This document shows positions 1 to 6,848 of a stretch of DNA of 12,155 nt, one piece after another. Source of the DNA: Candidatus Poribacteria bacterium (GTDB lineage Bacteria > Poribacteria > WGA-4E > WGA-3G). The notes below the pieces were generated by a model that was given only the letters and a program-made list of their open reading frames with translations, was not told the DNA's origin and made no database searches. Both the position numbers and the translations under genes were made by a program. The stretch lies in the NCBI GenBank assembly GCA_009845505.1, contig VXZL01000005.1, forward strand, positions 1 to 12,155. Reading direction: 5' to 3'. Every line of letters starts with the position of its first letter. The first letter of the stretch is position 1.

Positions 1-44
1 TCCTCAGAATGCACAAATATTACGTCAAACACGGAGGCATAAAT

Positions 45-257
45 ATGTTAGGCCTTGGTCCATGGGAATTACTAATTGTGTTGGCTGTTGTGTTACTCAT
101 ATTCGGCGGGAAACGCTTACCTGAACTGGCGCGCGGACTCGGTAAAAGTGTCACAAATTTCAAGGAAGGTCTCAACGAAGAACAGTCAGAGGAAACCGAA
201 ACCACAACACAAGCACAACAGAAAAATGGAATACCCCCAAAAGAGAAAACCGGATAG
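45..257 (+). CDS. tatA: Sec-independent translocase subunit, TatA/TatE type
   Basis: A 70-residue protein of the TatA/B/E family, the membrane subunit that oligomerises to carry folded proteins across the inner membrane. Residues 1-19 include the short hydrophobic helix (LGPWELLIVLAVVLLIFGG), followed by the hallmark FGGKRLPELARGLG hinge and amphipathic helix (about 19-40) and a charged Glu/Thr/Gln-rich tail. The length fits TatA/TatE rather than the longer TatB. The frame is open from an ATG at 9, but the ATG at 45 is preferred: GGAGG at 33-37 sits 7 bases upstream and the protein then begins MLGLGPWEL, as in the family. No tatB or tatC is nearby, and the secreted proteins downstream lack a twin-arginine motif, so they are probably Sec substrates. 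TatA and TatE cannot be told apart from one sequence. Confidence 0.93.
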   Translation: MLGLGPWELLIVLAVVLLIFGGKRLPELARGLGKSVTNFKEGLNEEQSEETETTTQAQQKNGIPPKEKTG

Positions 258-299
258 AAACGCATTGATTCTACTATCGCTATTCCTACTTTAAATTTT

Positions 300-323
300 G
301 TAGGTGCGGTTTGGAACCGCACC
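300..323. repeat. GTAG-headed palindrome (REP-like element A)
   Basis: GTAG at 300-303 leads into a perfect 9-bp hairpin: GGTGCGGTT (303-311), 3-base loop, AACCGCACC (315-323). It lies in the 120-base gap between tatA and the next gene. Its stem is almost the same as that of the element at 12093-12115. No T-run follows, so it does not look like an ordinary terminator. Confidence 0.7.
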
Positions 324-377
324 GGATAGAATATTACCTTTAACTGGTAACCAACAACCAATAACTAACAACTAAAA

Positions 378-698
378 ATGAACGACAAATTACCCGATTT
401 TCTTCAGAATGTCATTGAAGAATACCCCGAAGTCTGGAAAGCCTATCAAGCATTAGGTGAAGCGTGTGGTACCGCCGGTCCTCTTGACCCAAAGACAGCG
501 AGGCTCGTCAAACTCGCATTGGCTATCGGTGCCAAATCTGAGGGTGCTGTACATTCGCACACCCGCCGCGCCCTTCGAGAAGGTATCACGAGAGAAGAAA
601 TACAACAGGTCGCACTCCTCGCAATAACTTCCATTGGCTGGTCCTCGAGCATGGCTGCCCTGTCTTGGATTCAAGATGTACTGGACAAACAGTCGTAG
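378..698 (+). CDS. Carboxymuconolactone decarboxylase (AhpD-like) family protein, lacking the CxxC
   Basis: A 106-residue all-helical protein of the CMD/AhpD fold. The signature runs from about residue 41 (ARLVKLALAIGAKSEGAVHS, then HTRRALREG and TREEIQQVALLA) and ends SMAALSWIQDVL. In peroxidatic AhpD-like members the motif is C-x-x-C-x-x-x-H; here the two Cys positions read Ser54 and Ala57, while Glu55 and His61 are kept. Thiol-based peroxidase activity is therefore unlikely; a decarboxylase-like or unknown role fits better. The only Cys is C30. The start is the first ATG in the frame; upstream there is a G-poor leader (about 345-377) and no Shine-Dalgarno site. The next gene starts 19 bases after the stop, so the two may be co-transcribed. 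Family call is firm; substrate is unknown. Confidence 0.87.
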   Translation: MNDKLPDFLQNVIEEYPEVWKAYQALGEACGTAGPLDPKTARLVKLALAIGAKSEGAVHSHTRRALREGITREEIQQVALLAITSIGWSSSMAALSWIQDVLDKQS

Positions 699-717
699 TT
701 CGCTCAGGAAAATCGGT

Positions 718-1950
718 ATGGAAACAGGTCATAAATACCACCAATGTCTCCGTGCAGTTCTGATACTGACCACTCTTTTGTGGTTCATACCCGCCGTCTG
801 CAGAACCGAAACGACAGCAACGGTTCAACAAGGCGTGGAATACGCCAAATTGCGGCTCTATCCACAAGCAGTGGATACCTTTAAATCCATTCTATCGCAA
901 CAACCCACAAACGCACACGTACGCTTTCAACTGGCGAACGTCTATAAACTGCAAGACGAATTGGAATTAGCAATTCAGACGTTCAATAGGATTCTCAAAA
1001 TTGCAAATCCAAGAGATCCCTCTACAAAGGACAGGCTTCACGGATTAACGCATCTCGCGCTTTCTGAAATCTATTGTGAGCAAAGTAAACTGGACATCGC
1101 AGAACAGCACGCCAAAGCAGCCGTTCAGAGATGTCCGACCGAGGCAGACACACACTACCGACTCGGTTATATCTACACGCACCAAGCGAAGTTCCACGAG
1201 GCACACGCCGCCTTCAAACACACCCTCGCACGCAACCCCGATTTCGCTGAAGTTTACGAATGGCTCGGTTTGATTGCCCTCATGCAGCACAAACCACAGG
1301 AAGCCGTCGAACACTATCAGACAGCAATCCAGAAAAAGCCATACGTTCAGAGTAACTACTATAATCTCGCCAAAGCATACCGGCTCCTCGGAAACACGGC
1401 AGCAGCAACAGAACAACTCAAATTGTTCGAGCAGATGAAAACCTACTACGACCAGACCTACGCAATCGAAGGTGCCCTCGCAGAAAACCCAACGAACACC
1501 ACCCTCCGACTAAAATTAGCCGAGATACACCTCGAACACAAACACACGGCTGCAGCAATCACGACATATCAGGCACTGATTCAGTTGAATCCAAAGTCTG
1601 CCGTCGGATACGACAAACTGGCGCGACTCTACATGAATCTCCATAAGCCTGAGCAGGCGATTCCGCTCTTTGAAAAAGTCCTTGAACGCAATCCTCATGC
1701 TGTAGAAGCACACGTCCGACTCGGTTGGCTCTATACCCAACTAACGTCGTTTGACAAAGCAGAAGCACATCTACAAGCAGCAATAGAAAAAATGCCACAA
1801 CTTACGTTGGCGTATCACGGATTAGCCGAAATTTACACAAAACAAGGGCAGTTTCAGAAAGCGATAGACCTCTACCGGCATATCACACAGATTGACCCAA
1901 ATGATAGCGACGCCTGGGAGGCATTGCAGAACTTGGAACGTTCAAAGTAA
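718..1950 (+). CDS. Secreted tetratricopeptide-repeat protein
   Basis: A 410-residue protein with an N-terminal signal peptide (basic start, hydrophobic stretch about 11-26, likely cleavage near residues 28-30) followed by about ten TPR units. Recognisable units start near residues 36, 66, 111, 143, 177, 211, 261, 295, 329 and 363, with the usual pattern such as AxxxxxLGxxYxxxxxFxxAxxxFxxxLxxxP. TPRs form a protein-binding superhelix, so this is probably a periplasmic or surface scaffold. The frame is open from 634, but that start overlaps the previous gene and hides the signal peptide; the ATG at 718 has AGGAA at 706-710, 7 bases upstream. It is followed 31 bases later by a secreted FG-GAP/ASPIC protein, a pairing that suggests a shared function. 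The partner and process are not evident from sequence. Confidence 0.88.
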   Translation: METGHKYHQCLRAVLILTTLLWFIPAVCRTETTATVQQGVEYAKLRLYPQAVDTFKSILSQQPTNAHVRFQLANVYKLQDELELAIQTFNRILKIANPRDPSTKDRLHGLTHLALSEIYCEQSKLDIAEQHAKAAVQRCPTEADTHYRLGYIYTHQAKFHEAHAAFKHTLARNPDFAEVYEWLGLIALMQHKPQEAVEHYQTAIQKKPYVQSNYYNLAKAYRLLGNTAAATEQLKLFEQMKTYYDQTYAIEGALAENPTNTTLRLKLAEIHLEHKHTAAAITTYQALIQLNPKSAVGYDKLARLYMNLHKPEQAIPLFEKVLERNPHAVEAHVRLGWLYTQLTSFDKAEAHLQAAIEKMPQLTLAYHGLAEIYTKQGQFQKAIDLYRHITQIDPNDSDAWEALQNLERSK

Positions 1951-1981
1951 GACACACAAACACCGCGCTGAACCTACCCTT

Positions 1982-3679
1982 ATGCAAAAAAACGACCCTA
2001 ATAACATCAGACACGCCTATCGCTTTTTCGCATCAATAATTACAACGATATTCATAAGTTTCCAATATTGCGCGCCTGTGTCAGCAGAACAAATTTTCGT
2101 TGATGTCACCGAATCTGCGGGACTGACGTTCATGCATACCGATGGCAGGAGCGGTTTACGACTCTTCAACGAGTTCCTCGGATCCGGCGGCGGATTCTTT
2201 GATTATGACAATGATGGCGATCTCGACATCTACCTCGTCAACGGCGCAATTCAGACGGACAGTCCATCAAACCAAGCACAACCCAACACGCTTTACCGAA
2301 ACAACGGCGACGGCACCTTTACCGATGTCACTAAAGAAACAGGCGTGGGCAGCACTGCCTATGGTGTCGGTGCGACTGTCGGTGATTACGATAACGATGG
2401 AGACCTTGACCTATACGTCACCAACTTCGGCGAAGACCAACTCTACCAAAACAATGGTAACGGCACATTCTCAGATATAACGACGCAAGCTGGGGTCGGC
2501 AACCGAAACTGGGGAACCAGTTGCGCTTTCGCTGATGTCAATAATGATGGGCACTTGGACCTTTATGTAGCCAACTATGCCGTATATACGCCAGAGAACG
2601 ATATCCGATGTGAAGAGCGGAGGGTTCACGTCTATTGTGGACCACATGCGTATCCAGCCGTTCACGATACTTTCTATAAAAACAACGGAGACGGCACATT
2701 CACGGACGCTTCACACCTATACCAACCACCAAACTTGCATCCGCAGCACGGGTTAGGCGTAACATTCGGGGATTACGACACCGATGGTGACATAGACCTC
2801 TACGTCGCAAACGATCAAAATCCAAACTTCCTATTCCAAAACAACGGGAACGGCAACTTTTTAGAACTTGCATTAATTTCGGGGGTGTGCTATAATGATA
2901 TGGGGAAAGAGGAAGCTGGAATGGGAACGGATTTCGGTGACTACGATAACGACGGAAGACTCGATCTGACTGTCAGTAACTATCAGACGGAAACTAACAC
3001 TGTCTACCGTAACCACGACGGTACCTTTTTCACCGACAATACGATCACCTCAGGCATCGCAGAAGTAACACACGGCTACTTGGGATGGGGCATCAGATTT
3101 TTCGACTACGATAACGACGGACACCAAGACATCTTCGTCGCCAATGGACACCTGATGGATAACATTACTGCCCTTGAAAAGCACGTCAGTTATCCTCAGA
3201 AAAATCTGCTGTTCAGAAATATAGGCGACGGCACGTTCGTGAACGTTACGTCAGAGACGGACGGGTTGGCTCTCAAAAAAGTGAGTCGCGGTGCTGCTAT
3301 CGGTGATTATGATAACGACGGAGACCTCGATATTCTCGTTACCAACTGCAATCAACGTCCAGACCTGCTCCAAAACATCGTCGGCAACCAGAACAATTGG
3401 ATACAAATCCAAGCCGTCGGACAAAAAAGCAACCGCTCTGGAATTGGGACAAGAATTAAGGTCGTAACCGGAACACACGTCCAATATCGGGAGGTGCAGA
3501 GTGGCGGGAGTTACCTCTCTTTCCACGACCTGCGCGCCCATTTTGGCGTTGGCAAAGCGGAACAGATTGAACGCCTCGAAATTCGCTGGACCAGTGGACA
3601 CATCGACACAGAGACCCATTTGCCTGTCAACCAACGGTTCATCGCAGTCGAAGGGCAAAAGATCGTTCCTATAGATTAG
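1982..3679 (+). CDS. Secreted FG-GAP/VCBS repeat protein with C-terminal ASPIC/UnbV domain (CRTAC1-like)
   Basis: A 565-residue exported protein. The signal peptide ends in APVSA|EQ (cleavage after A35). Seven FG-GAP/VCBS blades each carry a calcium-binding loop of the DxDxDGxxD kind, at about residues 74, 135, 185, 264, 320, 375 and 442, mostly followed by a beta strand such as LYVTN or LYVAN. Between blades three and four is the family's Cys-containing insert (C210, then CGP at 219-221). The C-terminal part, about 471-558, is the ASPIC/UnbV domain (GIGTRIKV, VQSGGSYLS, HFGVG, RLEIRWTSG). The fold should be a calcium-stabilised beta-propeller used for adhesion or carbohydrate/protein binding. 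The frame opens at 1892 inside the TPR gene, but the ATG at 1982 gives the signal peptide; no clear Shine-Dalgarno site is visible. Likely in one operon with the TPR gene. Enzymatic activity is not predicted. Confidence 0.9.
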   Translation: MQKNDPNNIRHAYRFFASIITTIFISFQYCAPVSAEQIFVDVTESAGLTFMHTDGRSGLRLFNEFLGSGGGFFDYDNDGDLDIYLVNGAIQTDSPSNQAQPNTLYRNNGDGTFTDVTKETGVGSTAYGVGATVGDYDNDGDLDLYVTNFGEDQLYQNNGNGTFSDITTQAGVGNRNWGTSCAFADVNNDGHLDLYVANYAVYTPENDIRCEERRVHVYCGPHAYPAVHDTFYKNNGDGTFTDASHLYQPPNLHPQHGLGVTFGDYDTDGDIDLYVANDQNPNFLFQNNGNGNFLELALISGVCYNDMGKEEAGMGTDFGDYDNDGRLDLTVSNYQTETNTVYRNHDGTFFTDNTITSGIAEVTHGYLGWGIRFFDYDNDGHQDIFVANGHLMDNITALEKHVSYPQKNLLFRNIGDGTFVNVTSETDGLALKKVSRGAAIGDYDNDGDLDILVTNCNQRPDLLQNIVGNQNNWIQIQAVGQKSNRSGIGTRIKVVTGTHVQYREVQSGGSYLSFHDLRAHFGVGKAEQIERLEIRWTSGHIDTETHLPVNQRFIAVEGQKIVPID

Positions 3680-3680
3680 T

Positions 3681-3743
3681 GCTTTATCCATTTTGAATTT
3701 TAAGGATTGTTCATCGTAGGGGTGAGGTTTCCTCACCCGATGG
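3681..3743. repeat. GTAG-headed palindrome with extended left arm (REP-like element B)
   Basis: Directly after the FG-GAP gene. A left arm (GTGCTTTATCCATTTTGAA, starting at 3679) is followed by GTAG at 3716-3719 and a perfect 8-bp hairpin GGGTGAGG/CCTCACCC (3720-3727, 3731-3738) with a TTT loop. An outer pair CATCG (3712-3716) and CGATG (3738-3742) brackets it. The left arm recurs at 11425-11443. It may also act as a boundary between transcripts, though no T-run follows. Confidence 0.7.
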
Positions 3744-3762
3744 CAAAACAGATACCCCTAAT

Positions 3763-3791
3763 TTGAATCTGGGCAGGACACTAATTACACT
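3763..3791 (+). promoter_or_regulatory. Possible sigma70-type promoter for the LamG pair
   Basis: TTGAAT (3763-3768) and TACACT (3786-3791) are separated by 17 bases, each matching four of six consensus positions. It lies in the 191-base gap between the FG-GAP gene and the first LamG gene, where a promoter would be expected. Matches of this quality occur by chance, so this is only a candidate. Confidence 0.22.
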
Positions 3792-3870
3792 AAAAAGTAA
3801 AATGCTCCTCTTGGCAGGCGGGTTTATATTTCGCCTTGCTTTGAAAGAGACTTTTATGTATGGAGGTAAC

Positions 3871-4551
3871 ATGAGAAACCTATCTATTATCCTAACTCTC
3901 ATCGTGTTCGCGGCAGCTGCTGCCTACGGACTAAATGAGCCAGAGGAATCGCTTATCCTCTACTTCTCATTCGATGAAGTCGACGGGGACACCACCATCG
4001 ATCATTCACTGTATGGAAACGATGGCGAAATGATGGGCGACCCGAAGCTTGCTGACGGAAAATTCGGCAAAGCATTGCAATTCAACGGTGAGAGCGACTG
4101 GGTTGAAGTCCCACACGATGAAATTCTTACCGTTGATGAGAGCGTAACTGTTATGGCGTGGATTAACACAGAACGCCATCAAGGGCCCGCTGCACAGCGG
4201 TGGCAAGGCATCGTTGCGAAGAGCAACGGCCCCCGCTCCTATAGTTTCTACACCGAATTTCCAAGCGAATGTCTCCACCTGAGTGTCGGGGGCGCAGGAA
4301 GCGTTTGCAACGGAAAAGTCGAACTTGATGAGTGGCAACACGTCGTCGCACAAGTCGACGACGGCACACACCGGTATTGGATAAACGGTGAAAATGTGGG
4401 AGACTTCCCAGGAAAACCACCCCCGCCCGGCAAAGCGGATACCGCCAACGTCCTCGTTGGGAAAACGCACGAAGGTAACCGCGAATTCCTCGGACTCATC
4501 GACGAAGTCCGTATCTGGAACCGCGCCTTGAGTGAAGAAGAAGTTAAGTAA
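3871..4551 (+). CDS. Secreted LamG-fold (concanavalin-like) protein, copy 1, ended by an early TAA
   Basis: A 226-residue exported protein. Residues 1-20 form a signal peptide (hydrophobic core, AAAAYG|LN). The rest is a LamG-like jelly roll (Laminin_G_3 type): FGKALQFNGESDWVEVP, SVTVMAWINTERH, the DEWQHVVAQV strand, and the closing GLIDEVRIWNRALSEEEV. Such domains bind sugars or proteins at the cell surface. C134 and C146 are shared with copy 2 and may form a disulfide. The start at 3871 has GGAGG at 3862-3866; the open frame to 3763 upstream is non-coding in character. A hand alignment with copy 2 is gapless over about 206 residues with roughly three-quarters identity. The TAA at 4549 falls where copy 2 continues, so this gene is probably truncated (see the tail at 4552-4644). 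Ligand unknown. Confidence 0.87.
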   Translation: MRNLSIILTLIVFAAAAAYGLNEPEESLILYFSFDEVDGDTTIDHSLYGNDGEMMGDPKLADGKFGKALQFNGESDWVEVPHDEILTVDESVTVMAWINTERHQGPAAQRWQGIVAKSNGPRSYSFYTEFPSECLHLSVGGAGSVCNGKVELDEWQHVVAQVDDGTHRYWINGENVGDFPGKPPPPGKADTANVLVGKTHEGNREFLGLIDEVRIWNRALSEEEVK

Positions 4552-4644
4552 CAGATGGAAATGGGCTTCTTCGAGATTTTCGCCGTCGACCCAAGCCAGA
4601 AACTTACGACGACTTGGGGACATCTGAAAACATCAGAACGATAA
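4552..4644 (+). pseudogene. Severed C-terminal tail of LamG copy 1, in frame after the TAA
   Basis: After the TAA at 4549-4551 the same frame stays open for 30 codons (starting QMEMGFFE) to a second TAA at 4642-4644. The translated tail resembles the end of copy 2: VDPSQKLTTTWGHLK here and VNPLGKLATTWATVK there. The total length through the tail would be about 257 residues including the stop position, against 253 for copy 2. This is best explained as a nonsense change in a once full-length gene; a base error in assembly or stop readthrough would look the same. Confidence 0.6.
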
Positions 4645-4652
4645 AACCTGCC

Positions 4653-4689
4653 GCGCGCTTTGGAATCGGGACTCCGCTTCTAAGCGCGC
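4653..4689. repeat. Inverted repeat between the two LamG genes
   Basis: GCGCGCTT (4653-4660) and AAGCGCGC (4682-4689) form a perfect 8-bp stem around a 21-base loop that itself holds short complementary pieces (GGA and TCC). It lies in the 72-base gap before copy 2. No T-run follows, so it is more likely a dispersed palindrome or an RNA processing/stability hairpin than a terminator. Confidence 0.5.
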
Positions 4690-4716
4690 CTTCCGCTATC
4701 AAAACACGGAGAAAAA

Positions 4717-5478
4717 ATGAAAATATTCCTCTCTATATTAGCAATCGTTGCACTAACGGCATCTTTCGCCTATGCTGCAGATCCGTCTGATGACTCGCTT
4801 ATCCTCTACTTCTCTTTTGATGAACTTGATGGCGACACGGTTACCGATCATTCGCAGTACGGAAACAACGGCACTATCGCTGGGACCCCTGAGTTAGTTG
4901 CCGGACAGTTCGGTAACGCACTCAAACTGAATGGTGAGAGCGACTGGGTTACAGTACCACATGCTGATATTCTTACTGTTGATGAGAGCGTCACTGTCAT
5001 GGCGTGGATTAATGCAGAACGTCATCAAGGGCCCAACGCCCAACGCTGGCAAGGTATCCTCGCAAAAGGTAACGGGCCACGCTCTTACAGTTTTTACACT
5101 GAATTTCCGAGCGAATGCCTCCACCTCAGTGCCGGTGGTAGCGGTAGTGTTTGTACGGGCACAGTAGCACTCAATGAATGGCAGCATGTTGTCGCCCACG
5201 TAGATAACGGCACACACCGGTATTGGTTAAACGGTGAAAATGTTGGCGAATTCGACGGTCAAAATCCGCTACCAGGAGCCGCTGACACCGCTGATGTACT
5301 CGTTGGAAAAACACACGAAGGCAACCGCGAATTCCTCGGACTCATTGACGAAGTCCGTATCTGGAACCGTGCGCTCAACGAAGACGAGATTCGCGCCGAG
5401 ATGGATACATCACTGACACCGGTCAATCCACTTGGAAAATTAGCCACAACGTGGGCAACCGTAAAATCTCAAAGGTAA
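4717..5478 (+). CDS. Secreted LamG-fold (concanavalin-like) protein, copy 2, full length
   Basis: A 253-residue exported protein, paralog of the gene just upstream. The signal peptide is residues 1-20 (SFAYA|ADP). The LamG/concanavalin fold spans about 27-228 with FGNALKLNGESDWVTVP, SVTVMAWINAERH, NEWQHVVAHV and GLIDEVRIWNRALNEDEI, and the shared pair C134 and C146. Beyond the fold is a tail of about 25 residues containing VNPLGKLATTW (236-246) that also survives out of reach of the stop in copy 1. GGAG at 4708-4711 lies 5 bases before the ATG. The role is probably carbohydrate or matrix binding at or outside the envelope; no catalytic motif is seen. A strong 17-bp hairpin follows the stop codon. 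Confidence 0.9.
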   Translation: MKIFLSILAIVALTASFAYAADPSDDSLILYFSFDELDGDTVTDHSQYGNNGTIAGTPELVAGQFGNALKLNGESDWVTVPHADILTVDESVTVMAWINAERHQGPNAQRWQGILAKGNGPRSYSFYTEFPSECLHLSAGGSGSVCTGTVALNEWQHVVAHVDNGTHRYWLNGENVGEFDGQNPLPGAADTADVLVGKTHEGNREFLGLIDEVRIWNRALNEDEIRAEMDTSLTPVNPLGKLATTWATVKSQR

Positions 5479-5513
5479 TCAATTTGCTCTCGGCGTATTA
5501 AACCGACTTCCGA

Positions 5514-5554
5514 CGGTGAGTAGGTAGTAGCGACTAACTGCTATCTACTCACCG
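5514..5554. repeat. Long intergenic hairpin, 17-bp stem
   Basis: Bases 5514-5530 and 5538-5554 pair over 17 positions (15 Watson-Crick and two G-U in the RNA) around a 7-base loop (5531-5537); the outer ten pairs, CGGTGAGTAG with CTACTCACCG, are perfect. It begins 35 bases after the LamG stop and is followed by a short direct repeat (AATTGCT twice, about 5557-5570) rather than a T-run. It could protect the 3' end of the LamG transcript or be a dispersed repeat. Confidence 0.7.
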
Positions 5555-5603
5555 CCAATTGCTAATTGCTGACAGCCATTAAAAAAGGAGAATCCATAAC
5601 CCT

Positions 5604-6005
5604 ATGAACGGAAAATTTATCGCGTCCGCAGACGTAGAACGGGACGAACTCGACTGGGGGACAATCGGGTGGCTGAGCCGTCCAGAAAGCACAAACGCCA
5701 AAGACATCGTCGCCATGGAGGTTAGCCTCTCCCCGGGATATGGACACGACTTCCATAAACATCCCGAACAAGAAGAGGTCATTTACGTTATGGAAGGCAG
5801 CGTCGAACAGTGGCTCGAAGATAAGAAACAGGTCCTCAACGCAGGCGACTCTGTATTCATTCCTGCGGATATGGTTCATGCGTCCTTTAACGTCTCTGAT
5901 CGGTCCGCGAAGTTGTTTGTCACCCTGAGTCCATCCAAAGGCACAGAGGGATACCAACTCATTGATGTCTACGATCAAGCACCCTGGAACACGCTCCGAT
6001 CATAA
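5604..6005 (+). CDS. Small single-domain cupin protein
   Basis: A 133-residue cupin. Motif 1, G(X)5HXH(X)4E(X)6G, is intact at G45, H51, H53, E58 and G65; motif 2 is G81, P87, H92, N96 with PAD in place of the more usual PxG. H51, H53, E58 and H92 make the expected metal site. There is no signal peptide, so it acts in the cytoplasm. Many such small cupins are sugar or small-molecule binders, isomerases or dioxygenases; nothing here chooses between them. AGGAG at 5586-5590 is 13 bases from the ATG, longer than usual, but no nearer start exists. The methyltransferase gene begins 30 bases downstream, so they may share a transcript. Confidence 0.88.
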   Translation: MNGKFIASADVERDELDWGTIGWLSRPESTNAKDIVAMEVSLSPGYGHDFHKHPEQEEVIYVMEGSVEQWLEDKKQVLNAGDSVFIPADMVHASFNVSDRSAKLFVTLSPSKGTEGYQLIDVYDQAPWNTLRS

Positions 6006-6035
6006 CCGTCTTTTTAACGCTTTTAATAATTGATA

Positions 6036-6848
6036 ATGCTCGAAACATCATTCATTCGCCAGAGAATGCGCGAATTCTACGAGACCTCGGAAACCTATAA
6101 GAAGCTCTTAGACGCGCACGACGAGGACTATCTCCGACATTACGTAGAACTCGTTATCCGTAACACCCCTCCCCAGTCCAAGATACTCGACTTGGGATGT
6201 GGGAACGGTATCTCGGCGCGGTTACTCAATCAGGGAGGCTTCGATGTCGTCGGCACAGATATTTCCCCGCTCTTCCTCGCAGAAGCACGGCACTGGGAAA
6301 ATCCACGCCTCCGATACCACGTCTGTGATGTGATGGAACTCCCCTTTGAAAGTGAGTCATTCGATGTTATCTGTTCCAACGAACTGATTGAACACCTGCC
6401 CGATGTCGAAATAGCACTCACCGAAATGATACGGGTCGTTCGCAAGGGTGGAAGGATTGTGCTCTCTGGACCGAACCTCTGTTCCCCCTTAATCCCACTC
6501 TTTGATTGGCTATCTTTGATGGCGGGCAAATCCGGTAGACCTGTCTGGGGTGAAACAAAGCAACAAGCACTGAAACAGTTTATACGAAACTGCAGGCTTC
6601 ACATAAGGAAACGATTTTTTACGAAATCACCGAACTTTATCTATCGTGAGCCCGATTTGCAGGCTGATGCCATCGGCGGCGATGCCGACAGCGCGTATTA
6701 CGCCAGCCCTGTTGATCTCGCCCAATTTTTCCGACGCAATGGCTTCACTGTCGTCAAAAAGGCTGTCGGGTTCGGTACAAAAGGCAGAATCATCGCGGGT
6801 GCTTTCCCGTACCTGAGTCCTTATATCACTATGGTCGTCCAAAAATGA
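6036..6848 (+). CDS. Class I SAM-dependent methyltransferase (Methyltransf_11 type)
   Basis: A 270-residue cytoplasmic methyltransferase. Motif I is LDLGCGNG (51-58), the acidic ribose-binding residue is D75 (VVGTDIS), and the region D98 to P103 (CDVMELP) with SFDVICSNELIEH (108-120) is the usual motif II/III area; RVVRKGGRIVLSGP (133-146) closes the core. A C-terminal region of about 120 residues, unlike the compact domain, probably shapes the acceptor site. The frame also permits a TTG start at 6030, two codons earlier; ATG at 6036 is preferred, with no clear Shine-Dalgarno site for either. Its stop overlaps the start of the next methyltransferase (ATGA at 6845-6848), so the two are translationally coupled and probably act in one pathway. 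The substrate is unknown. Confidence 0.88.
   Translation: MLETSFIRQRMREFYETSETYKKLLDAHDEDYLRHYVELVIRNTPPQSKILDLGCGNGISARLLNQGGFDVVGTDISPLFLAEARHWENPRLRYHVCDVMELPFESESFDVICSNELIEHLPDVEIALTEMIRVVRKGGRIVLSGPNLCSPLIPLFDWLSLMAGKSGRPVWGETKQQALKQFIRNCRLHIRKRFFTKSPNFIYREPDLQADAIGGDADSAYYASPVDLAQFFRRNGFTVVKKAVGFGTKGRIIAGAFPYLSPYITMVVQK

Noticed and set aside
76..294. Second open frame overlapping tatA
   Set aside because: It runs in another frame of a well-supported TatA gene and has no ribosome site or recognisable domain.
3251..3736. Minus-strand frame reading through the 3681-3743 element, with FKFKMD like another at 11288-11608
   Set aside because: The shared peptide comes from the repeat's left arm, not from protein homology; the rest is antisense to the FG-GAP and xylulokinase genes.
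4549..4551. Recoding of the LamG stop as selenocysteine or pyrrolysine
   Set aside because: The codon is TAA, not TGA or TAG, and copy 2 has Ala at the aligned place.
4006..4623. A 205-codon open frame on the minus strand over LamG copy 1
   Set aside because: It lies opposite a clear LamG gene with a signal peptide and Shine-Dalgarno site; a similar antisense frame lies opposite copy 2 only because the sense sequence is conserved. No family features are seen.
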